DNA of 64,000 nucleotides from Stenotrophomonas maltophilia (lineage in GTDB: Bacteria > Pseudomonadota > Gammaproteobacteria > Xanthomonadales > Xanthomonadaceae), in contig NZ_RXLZ01000013.1 of NCBI RefSeq assembly GCF_003970865.1, positions 19,417-83,416 on the forward strand, given 5' to 3'. The position numbers and the translations under genes were made by a program. A model generated the notes under the pieces. The model was not told the DNA's origin and searched no databases. It was given only the letters and a program-made list of their open reading frames with translations. Positions 56,532-64,000 of the stretch are shown one piece after another (within the stretch, counting starts at the first letter, position 1; each line of letters begins with the position of its first letter).

Positions 56532-59500
56532 TCTGTTCTTCCTCTTCGAGCATCCGGCGAAGGTCCTGCTGTGACAGGTCACTAAGCATGCTTCCCAGCT
56601 TGTCCACGTCCTCGTCCTGGAACTGGGCGATCTGGATGCCCACTACCGCATCGGCGAGGGCCGCCAGCACGGGGCGCTCGAACAGCGTGCGGACGCTGAA
56701 CTCGATGGCGAACGCGTCGCTGATCCGGGCGCACAGCTGCACCGCCAAAAGGGAATGTCCACCAAGGTCGAAGAAGTTGTCATGACGACCGACCAGCGCG
56801 GCGCCAAGCACATCCTGCCAGATGGCAGCGATGGCCTGCTCGATCTCGCCGACTGGCGCTTCATGATCTTGCTTCGCAAGCGCATCTGCTTCGGGTATCG
56901 GAAGAGCCATCCGATCCAGTTTGCCGTTGGCCGTCAGCGGCCACTGCTCCACGCGCACGTAAGCGGCGGGAACCATGTAGTCCGCTAGGTGGCGCAGGAG
57001 GGACTGGCGCAGCGTCGCGGAGGCGAGTTCCGTGCCGGGCTCGGCCAAGACGTAAGCGACCAAGCGTTTGTCACCGTCCGCTTCCTCACGTACTAGCACC
57101 ACGGCTTCACGGATGCCGTTACAGGCCAGCAGGCGTGCTTCGATCTCACCCAGTTCGATACGGAATCCGCGAATTTTCACTTGGAAATCAATGCGACCTC
57201 GGTATTGAAGCTCTCCCTCGGGCAGCCAGCTGGCCAGATCGCCAGTACGGTAGAGTCGTGCCGAGGGATCGCTGCTGTAAGGATCTGGCAGGAAGCGCTC
57301 GGCGGTCAGTTCCGGGCGGTTGAGGTAGCCACGCGCCACGCCGCTACCACCCACGTAAATTTCTCCGGTCACACCTATCGGCACCAGCTGTTGGTGCGAA
57401 TCCAGAACCAGCAGCCGCAGGTCTGAAAGGGGGGCGCCGATCACGCTGCCCCGCCCGGCATCTACGTCGCTGCCATGGATGCGACGGAACGTGGCATGTA
57501 CGGTGATTTCCGTGATGCCATACATGTTGATCAACTGGATCTTATCGGGATCATTGCGTGCGATCCACGGTGCCAGCATGGGCAGGTCGAGCGCTTCGCC
57601 GCCGAAGATGACGTAACGCAGGTGATGCATCGCGGCGCTCTCAGCTTCCGCTGCGATCAACTGCCGGAAAGCGCTGGGTGTCTGATTGAGAACGGTGACG
57701 CCCTGATCCACCAGCAGTGCATAGAACTCTGCGGGGCTGCGACTGACCTCCGTGGGTACTACGATCAAACGACCGCCGTGCAGCAATGCACCCCAGACCT
57801 CCCATACCGAGAAATCGAACGCGAAAGAGTGGAACAGTGTCCAGACGTCATCGGCACCAAAGGTGAATTTCTCCTGCGTGGCAGCGAACAGACGGCTCAG
57901 GTGCCTGTGTTCGACCATCACTCCCTTGGGCTGGCCGGTGGATCCAGAGGTGTAGATCACATATGCAAGATGCTGTGGCTCCAATGCTGCCGTGACCGGG
58001 TTGTGGCGGGATTGACTGCCCACCATGTCTGGGGTATCGACAACCACCAGCGGAAGCGCTGGCGCATCCTGGAATCGCGACACCAGATGCGACTGGGTCA
58101 CGACAGCCATCGGTGCACTGTCCGCCAGCATGAACGCAAGGCGCTTGGGCGGTGTGGTCGGCTCCAGCGGGACATATGCCGCGCCGGATTTAAGGATACC
58201 CACAATTCCGATCACCAACTCGGGCCCACGGTCCATGCACAGTGCCACCCGCTGTTCGGGGCCGATGCCGCGGGCCCGTAACGCGTGGGCCAACTGGTTG
58301 GCGCGAGCATTGAGCTCGCCGTAGCTGAGTGTCGTGTCTTCGAAGACGATGGCTACCCTTTCCGGATGCTGCTCGGCGTGCGCCTGGAAACGTGCATGCA
58401 GGAACTCCTGGGCCCCATGGTCGTACGGCATCGGGGAGAACGACGACAGCAGACTATTCCGCTCGTTTCCGGGGAGCAGTTCAAGCGCGCTCACCTGCTG
58501 GCGGTCATCACGCACCATGCTGTCCAGCACAGTGTGCAGATAGTCGATCAATCGTTGCACTGTAGTGGGGTCGAACAGATCGCTGGCATACTCCAGTCCG
58601 CCCAGCAGCTGACCTCCGCTTTCGACGAATGAGAGTGACAGATCGAAATGCGTCGTCACATGCGGGGTGGGGACAGAAGACAGGGTCAGCCCAGACAGGC
58701 TGAGCTCCCCTCCGCTGGGGGTGTTGTCCAGGGACAGCATCACCTGGAAAACCGGGCTGTGCGCCAGACTCCGTGCGGGCTTCAGCGCCTCAACCACCTG
58801 TTCAAACGGCACGTCCTGATTCGCGTAGGCCGCAAGCGTGGTGGCCTTTAGCTGGGCCAGGAGCTCGGCCACGGTGGGATCCGGATCCAACCGGGCCCGC
58901 AACGCCAAGGTGTTGACGAAGAATCCAATCAGCGGCTCGATCTCCGGACGTTGACGGTTGGCGACCAAGCTGCCGATCACCACATCGGATTGGCCACTGA
59001 TCCGTGACACTACGATGGACCACGCCGCCAGCAAGGTCATGTACAAGGTTGTGCCATGCCGCTGGGAGAGGCGCCGCAGCGCGGTCACACGCTCGGCGGT
59101 GATCTGCAGGGGCAGATTGCCACCTCGATAGCTCTGAGTCGCCGGCCGCGGGCGGTCCAGCGGCAGCGTGAGAAGGGCCGGTGCGCCGGAGAGGTGGGTC
59201 CGCCAGAAGTCGAGCTGCTGTTCCAGTACCTCGCCCTGCAACCAGCTGCGCTGCCACGTAGCGTAGTCCGCGTACTGCAGCGGTAGCGGTGGTAGCGGAT
59301 CTTCCCCTCCTGAGCTGTAGGCGCTGTATAGGGTGGATATCTCGTGGACCAGCACGCCGAGCGACCAGCCATCGGAGACGATATGGTGCTGGGTCACCAG
59401 TAGCACGTGCTCCTGCGCGGACAGGCGTAGCAGGCGCCCACGGATCAGGTCGCCCTCGGATAGCGCAAAGCGCTTCTGTGCCTCGGCGGCCGTCAGCTCC

Positions 59501-62500
59501 CGCACGGCCGCTTCCTGCTCGGCTGCGTCCAGTGTGGAAAGGTCGTGGACGTCCAGGCTGAAGCCGCAGTCTGGCGTATCGATGACCTGCTCCGGGCGTC
59601 CGTCCACGTTGCGGAAGCGTGTGCGAAGGCCTTCGTGACGGGCCACGATGCGATCCAGCGCGGCCTGCAGCGCCGGCTGGTCCAGGCTGCCGCGCAGGCG
59701 GATGGCAGTGGGAATGTGATAGGCGGCTCCGGCCGCAGGGTCGAGCCGATCCAGGAACCATAGCCGCTGCTGGGACCAGGACAACGGCAACGCCTGGTCT
59801 CGCGGAACCTGTAGCAGTGGCGGTTGTACCGAGCGACCTGCCTGCGCGATGCAACGAGCAAGATCGGCCAGCGTAGGATGGTTGAACACCTCACGCAGCG
59901 CGACCTCAACGTCCAGCAATCGGCGCAGCTGCGAGATCAGCTGGATAGCCAGCAGCGAATGACCGCCAAGGTCGAAGAAGTGGTCATTGCGCCCAACTTG
60001 TGCAACATGCAACAACTGCTGCCACAGCTGTGCCAGCGTCACCTCGATCTCCCCACGCGGCACATCAAAAAACTCCACACTGGCCACCGCACGCTCAGGC
60101 GCCGGCAGTGCCTGCCGATCAAGCTTCCCGTTGGGGGTCAGCGGCCAGGCTGGCAGCTGCACGAAGGCGCTGGGCAGCATGTGTTCGGCAAGCGAACGTG
60201 CCAGCGCAGCGCGAAGCTCGCCGGCCTTGACCGGATCGCCGGAGCTGGAGATGAAATAAGCAACCAGCCGCCTGTCGCCGGGCTCATCTTCACGCAGCAG
60301 AACCACCGCCTCGCGGACATCAGGGCAACCCTGCAGTGCAACTTCAATCTCACCGAGCTCGATGCGGAAGCCGCGGACCTTCACCTGGTGATCGTTGCGG
60401 CCGAGATAATCGATCGTACCGTCGGCCTGCCACGCCCCCAGATCGCCCGTACGGTACATCCTCGCGGCGGGTCCAGGTGAGAACGGATCCTGGATGAAGC
60501 GCTCAGCAGTCAATCCAGGGCGTTCGAGGTAGCCACGCGCCACTTGTACGCCCCCTATGTGGATCTCGCCGGGGACCCCCAATGGCACTGGTGCGCCCCA
60601 TTGGTCAAGCAGGTAAATGGGGGCGCCAGCGATCGGCTTGCCGATGCTCTTTCCCGGATGCCGGCTGTCGACCAGGTCGACCGTGCACCAGACACACGCT
60701 TCAGTGGGTCCATACTCGTTGTACATTCGGGCGGAAGCCGGCATGCACTCGGCATGGCGGGTGGCCACGCGGTGACTCAGGGCCTCGCCAGCCACGATCA
60801 CCGATCGAAGTGATTCCAGCCCCTCGCCGTTGCAGTAGGTCAACACGGCGTCGTAGAGCGAGGGAACGCTCAGCCAGGCCTCGATGCGATGCTCGCTCAC
60901 CAGTCGGGAAAGTGCGGCAGGATCACGCGCCTCGTCATGGCGGGCTACCACCAGGGTTGCGCCGGAGCAGAGCGCCCAGAAGATCATCGCCACCGAACTG
61001 TCAAACGCAAAAGACGGAACCAGCAGCATCCGAGAATCCGCCGGGTAGTAGGCGATCCGCGCGCGGGTGGAGGCGACGATACCTGCATGGTGGACCATCA
61101 CGCCCTTGGGCTGACCGGTGGAGCCGGACGTGTAGATGACATACGCCAGATGATCTGCCGATAGCCCGGTCTTTTCCGGGCGCTGCGTGGGCTGTCCAGC
61201 AGTGATCGGGCATTCATCGTCCAGCGTGACCACACGATGTGTGTCCGTGCCCAATGCGGTCAGCATGCCAACCAAGGCGCGCTGGGTAAGCACCACCTGC
61301 GGCGCGCAATCACCGATCAAATAGGCCAGCCGTTCCGGTGGATACGCCGGATCCAGAGGGACATAGCCGGCACCGGCCTTCAAAATGCCGAGCATGCCGA
61401 CCACCATGTCCACGCTGCGCTCCATGCACAGGGCAACACGCCCATCGGCAGCGATACCGGCAGCGATCAGGTAGTGCGCGACCTGGTTGGCGCGCTGCTC
61501 CAGCTGGGCGTAGCTCAGAGATGCGTCGCCGCAGATAACGGCCACCCGGTCAGGGGCTGTATCCGCCGCCTGTTCGAACAGGGAATGCAATAGGGTGTCC
61601 GAGTCGACCTCGGGAGCTTCCGGATTGAATGCCACCAGCATCCCGCGCTGCTCGGATGGCGGGAGCATTGGCAGCTGGCATACCGGTGTCTGAGGCTGCA
61701 GTTCCAGGGTATCGACCAGCCCCTGCACGGCCCGGTCAAGATAGCCCACGATGCGGTCCGCGACGATGCTGCCAGTACATTGCGCGTTTAAAGAGAAGCC
61801 CACGCCGTTGTCGTCCACCGACATACTGAGCGGATAGTTGCTGCGCTCCTCTATGTGTACAAGCTCCACACCCATCCAGCTATCTGCCTCCTCCGGGCTG
61901 CCGCGTGCCGCGGTGGCGATGGCTGTGTGTCGGTAGTTGAGCAACGTGGTGAACAGAGGCAGCGGTGCCTCGACAGCGCTGCAGCGCTGTGCCATCGGAA
62001 GGGGAGCCTGTTCGTGCTCCAGTAACCCGGCCAGTGTGCTGGCAGCTTGCTGGACAACGGCGCCGGTGCTGCGGTTACCCAGCCTGAAACGCACGGGCAA
62101 CGTATTGATAAACATGCCCATTACACGGCTGGAGCCCTCCGATGCTCCCCAGCGTCCGGCCAGGACGGTACCGAAGACGACATCGTCGCGGCCGCTGCAA
62201 CGGGCCACAACGTGCGCCCAGGCGACATGAAACAAGACAGCTGGGGACACACCCAAGCGTCGGGCACAAGCGCGAGTGCGCTGGGCCAGAGCCGGGTCCA
62301 AGGTACGCCGTGCCTCGTGGAAGTTCTCATTCTGTGCGTGCACATCAAGAACACCAAACGGAGCGGTCGGTTCGTCCACGTCGCCCAGCATGTCAGTGAA
62401 GAACCTCTCATGCCCTGCATCAAGAGGGGCTGAGGTGTGTGCGATGAAGTTCCGATACGGCAGGCTTGCGTCCAGCGCGCTTCCTTCATCACGCATCAAG

Positions 62501-63246
62501 GCGCCCACCTCATCGATCAGCAACTGCAGCGAATAGTTATCGCTGATGATGTGATGATCCAGCAGCAGCAGGAGCCAGCCAGTGCCGTCTGCTTCCGGGG
62601 CGATGTAGGCCCGCAAGAGCGGTGCCACACGCAGGTCCAAGCGAGTACTACGCGGATCGATCCGGCGCAGCAGCTGTGGCAAGACATCCTCGTCCGGTGC
62701 CACCGTCAGCGTCTCGACCCCTAGTGTGGCGGTGCGGTGAACGACCTGGACTGGTGTCGACAGTCCCGTCCAGTGCACGGACGTACGCAGGATGTCATGG
62801 CGATCGATCACGCGCTGAAGTGCCGCGACAAAGCTGTCCAGCCGCTCGCGACTGTCGAATGCGATGACCGAGCGCATCAGGTAGGCATCGCCCGCCTGGT
62901 CCAGCAAATGATGGAATAGCATGCCCTGCTGCAAGGGGCCCAATGCGTAGATGTCCTGGACGGAATGATGGCCATCGCCTGCTTCGGCGACTACCGCGTC
63001 GATTTCCTCTTGGCTCAGGCTCACGAGCGGCAGCATGTCGGGCGTGATACGCGATGCATCGCGCAAGCGTGTGGAGCTGCCATGCTGGGTCAAGTGTGCG
63101 ATCAGCGCGTCCCGGTTCAACCTCAGTGACTGTTTCAGTGCCTCTGTCAATGTGCCTGGCGGGGCACGAAGGGCCAAGCGGCCATCAACTGCCTCGATCT
63201 TGATGCCCAGGTCGGCGAGCTCTGCCAGCAGGTCCATCGCGCTCAT
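56521..63246 (-). CDS. NRPS 2: TubC docking-C-A(unknown)-T-C-A(Thr)-T
   Basis: This 2241-residue NRPS has an N-terminal TubC-type docking domain (1-50, MDLLAELADLGIKIEAVDGR). C1 follows at about 70-500 (LDHHIISDNYS, with Asn in place of the usual Gly), then A1 about 540-1020, T1 Ser about 1097 (FFDLGGHSLLAI), C2 about 1135-1560 (QHHIVSDGWS), A2 about 1600-2090 and T2 Ser about 2164, ending in an acidic tail (RRMLEEEEQNEH) suited to docking. Pocket residues are DSALIAEVWK for A1, which I cannot assign, and DFWNIGMVHK for A2, threonine. It acts between the upstream NRPS and NRPS 1. The stop of the upstream NRPS overlaps its start. Confidence 0.93.
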   Translation of the reverse strand: MSAMDLLAELADLGIKIEAVDGRLALRAPPGTLTEALKQSLRLNRDALIAHLTQHGSSTRLRDASRITPDMLPLVSLSQEEIDAVVAEAGDGHHSVQDIYALGPLQQGMLFHHLLDQAGDAYLMRSVIAFDSRERLDSFVAALQRVIDRHDILRTSVHWTGLSTPVQVVHRTATLGVETLTVAPDEDVLPQLLRRIDPRSTRLDLRVAPLLRAYIAPEADGTGWLLLLLDHHIISDNYSLQLLIDEVGALMRDEGSALDASLPYRNFIAHTSAPLDAGHERFFTDMLGDVDEPTAPFGVLDVHAQNENFHEARRTLDPALAQRTRACARRLGVSPAVLFHVAWAHVVARCSGRDDVVFGTVLAGRWGASEGSSRVMGMFINTLPVRFRLGNRSTGAVVQQAASTLAGLLEHEQAPLPMAQRCSAVEAPLPLFTTLLNYRHTAIATAARGSPEEADSWMGVELVHIEERSNYPLSMSVDDNGVGFSLNAQCTGSIVADRIVGYLDRAVQGLVDTLELQPQTPVCQLPMLPPSEQRGMLVAFNPEAPEVDSDTLLHSLFEQAADTAPDRVAVICGDASLSYAQLEQRANQVAHYLIAAGIAADGRVALCMERSVDMVVGMLGILKAGAGYVPLDPAYPPERLAYLIGDCAPQVVLTQRALVGMLTALGTDTHRVVTLDDECPITAGQPTQRPEKTGLSADHLAYVIYTSGSTGQPKGVMVHHAGIVASTRARIAYYPADSRMLLVPSFAFDSSVAMIFWALCSGATLVVARHDEARDPAALSRLVSEHRIEAWLSVPSLYDAVLTYCNGEGLESLRSVIVAGEALSHRVATRHAECMPASARMYNEYGPTEACVWCTVDLVDSRHPGKSIGKPIAGAPIYLLDQWGAPVPLGVPGEIHIGGVQVARGYLERPGLTAERFIQDPFSPGPAARMYRTGDLGAWQADGTIDYLGRNDHQVKVRGFRIELGEIEVALQGCPDVREAVVLLREDEPGDRRLVAYFISSSGDPVKAGELRAALARSLAEHMLPSAFVQLPAWPLTPNGKLDRQALPAPERAVASVEFFDVPRGEIEVTLAQLWQQLLHVAQVGRNDHFFDLGGHSLLAIQLISQLRRLLDVEVALREVFNHPTLADLARCIAQAGRSVQPPLLQVPRDQALPLSWSQQRLWFLDRLDPAAGAAYHIPTAIRLRGSLDQPALQAALDRIVARHEGLRTRFRNVDGRPEQVIDTPDCGFSLDVHDLSTLDAAEQEAAVRELTAAEAQKRFALSEGDLIRGRLLRLSAQEHVLLVTQHHIVSDGWSLGVLVHEISTLYSAYSSGGEDPLPPLPLQYADYATWQRSWLQGEVLEQQLDFWRTHLSGAPALLTLPLDRPRPATQSYRGGNLPLQITAERVTALRRLSQRHGTTLYMTLLAAWSIVVSRISGQSDVVIGSLVANRQRPEIEPLIGFFVNTLALRARLDPDPTVAELLAQLKATTLAAYANQDVPFEQVVEALKPARSLAHSPVFQVMLSLDNTPSGGELSLSGLTLSSVPTPHVTTHFDLSLSFVESGGQLLGGLEYASDLFDPTTVQRLIDYLHTVLDSMVRDDRQQVSALELLPGNERNSLLSSFSPMPYDHGAQEFLHARFQAHAEQHPERVAIVFEDTTLSYGELNARANQLAHALRARGIGPEQRVALCMDRGPELVIGIVGILKSGAAYVPLEPTTPPKRLAFMLADSAPMAVVTQSHLVSRFQDAPALPLVVVDTPDMVGSQSRHNPVTAALEPQHLAYVIYTSGSTGQPKGVMVEHRHLSRLFAATQEKFTFGADDVWTLFHSFAFDFSVWEVWGALLHGGRLIVVPTEVSRSPAEFYALLVDQGVTVLNQTPSAFRQLIAAEAESAAMHHLRYVIFGGEALDLPMLAPWIARNDPDKIQLINMYGITEITVHATFRRIHGSDVDAGRGSVIGAPLSDLRLLVLDSHQQLVPIGVTGEIYVGGSGVARGYLNRPELTAERFLPDPYSSDPSARLYRTGDLASWLPEGELQYRGRIDFQVKIRGFRIELGEIEARLLACNGIREAVVLVREEADGDKRLVAYVLAEPGTELASATLRQSLLRHLADYMVPAAYVRVEQWPLTANGKLDRMALPIPEADALAKQDHEAPVGEIEQAIAAIWQDVLGAALVGRHDNFFDLGGHSLLAVQLCARISDAFAIEFSVRTLFERPVLAALADAVVGIQIAQFQDEDVDKLGSMLSDLSQQDLRRMLEEEEQNEH

Positions 63247-64000
63247 ATCAGGAATTCCTCCATGTTGTCATCCGCCAGGGCTGCATCTGGAATGCGGTTT
63301 TCCGGCACCACGAATGCACCGTTCGCCCTGTCACCGAGAAGATGAGCCAGGGTCGAAGGTGTTGGCGAGGTGAAGACACTCTTGACATCAGCGTACAGGC
63401 CGCGGTGACGCAGTTGCTCGATGACTGTGATCACCAGCAACGAGTGCCCGCCCAGTTCGAAGAAGTTGTCGTGGCGTCCCACCTGCTCCAGTCCCAGCAC
63501 CTCCTGCCAGACCGCAGCGATGGCCAGTTCTGTCTCCCCCACCGGCGCCTCGTAGCCGCGAGCGGCCACGGCGCTGGCGTCGGGCGCCGGCAATGCAGCC
63601 CGGTCGAGCTTGCCGTTGCTGGTCAAGGGCCAGTGGTGGACGCGCACAAACGCGGCAGGAACCATGTAGTCGGCCAGGTGCAACAGCAGGTGGTCGCGGA
63701 GCTCTGCAGCACTGGGATCCGAGTCCGGCTCTGTGATCACATAGCCGACCAGGCGTTTGTCGCCGGGGCTGTCCTCGCGTGCAAGCACCACCGCTTCGCG
63801 TACCCCATCACACGCCTGCAGGCGGGCCTCGATTTCGGCCAGTTCGATCCGGAAGCCACGAATCTTCACCTGGAAGTCGTTGCGGCCCACGTACTGCAGT
63901 TCGCCACCGGGCAACCAGCGGCCCAGGTCACCGGTGCGATACAGTCGCGCCGACGGGTCGGAGCTGTAGGGGTCGGGCAGGAAGCGCTCGGCAGTCAGCT
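63243..64000 (-). CDS. Upstream NRPS, C-terminal end only (A-T), cut by the window edge
   Basis: It covers the last part of an adenylation domain (ARLYRTGDLGRWLPGGELQY, VGRNDFQVKIRGFRIELAEI, NGKLDRAALP) and a carrier domain (FFELGGHSLLVI). A short acidic C-terminal tail (ALADDNMEEFLI) follows and should meet the TubC docking domain of NRPS 2. The specificity pocket lies outside the window. The stop overlaps the NRPS 2 start (ATGA). The gene continues beyond base 64000. Confidence 0.92.
   Translation of the reverse strand, partial: LTAERFLPDPYSSDPSARLYRTGDLGRWLPGGELQYVGRNDFQVKIRGFRIELAEIEARLQACDGVREAVVLAREDSPGDKRLVGYVITEPDSDPSAAELRDHLLLHLADYMVPAAFVRVHHWPLTSNGKLDRAALPAPDASAVAARGYEAPVGETELAIAAVWQEVLGLEQVGRHDNFFELGGHSLLVITVIEQLRHRGLYADVKSVFTSPTPSTLAHLLGDRANGAFVVPENRIPDAALADDNMEEFLI

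Overview
The window is a GC-rich proteobacterial chromosome segment. The gene families fit the Xanthomonadaceae/Lysobacteraceae (Stenotrophomonas or Xanthomonas type): an H-NS-like XrvA-type protein, a BigR/Blh sulfur operon, a DsbD-TlpA-DsbG cluster and a BCCT transporter beside a porin. The family assignment is an inference from gene content; the genus is not decided.

Layout. (1) 1-2.7 kb: a doubtful ORF, then a TetR regulator with a clear operator and a coupled pair of SMR drug-efflux subunits. (2) 2.8-8.5 kb: a two-component system, divergent from a periplasmic disulfide-exchange operon (DsbD, a TlpA-like thioredoxin, DsbG), with PmrA/QseB-like repeats between them. (3) 8.7-13.9 kb: an H-NS-like protein, a porin, a BCCT osmolyte transporter broken by a one-base frameshift, and a DUF2254 membrane protein. 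(4) 14-17.5 kb: a BigR-regulated sulfide/sulfite detoxification operon (Blh persulfide dioxygenase, two YeeE/YedE halves, TIGR01244, TauE), nearly every gene overlapping the next. (5) 17.6-22.2 kb: a decayed arsenic/chromate island with acr3, arsR, arsH and a glutaredoxin-type arsC intact; a second arsC frameshifted; trxB cut to 34 codons; chrA broken. A similar 28-bp direct repeat lies on each side. (6) 22.4-25.3 kb: accessory genes including a TIGR02391 protein paired with a PIN-like nuclease.

(7) 25.4-45.6 kb is a nest of mobile DNA. An older Tn4651-like module (tyrosine recombinase tnpS, a palindromic resolution core, KfrA-like tnpT) has been split by a 17,180-bp Tn3-family transposon. 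That element has 34-bp inverted repeats and a perfect 5-bp duplication (AAGCA), and removing it restores tnpT in frame. It carries tnpA, a tyrosine recombinase, a MerR-controlled CzcCBA-type metal efflux cluster, a two-gene OLD-nuclease/UvrD-helicase (Gabija-like) defence module, its own resolution core with a second TnpT-like protein, a SEC-C protein, an odd tRNA-like gene and a DEDD-type exonuclease with an altered first catalytic motif. A rearranged tnpT relic follows.

(8) 45.6-64 kb: a nonribosomal peptide cluster on the minus strand. An NRPS cut by the window edge is followed by NRPS 2 (TubC docking-C-A-T-C-A-T), NRPS 1 (C-A-T-C-A-T-C), a peptide-export ABC transporter, a type II thioesterase and an Sfp-type phosphopantetheinyl transferase. 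The adenylation pockets predict X-Thr-Thr-Glu for the four complete modules. The line ends in a condensation domain with no thioesterase domain, which suggests release by condensation onto a free acceptor.
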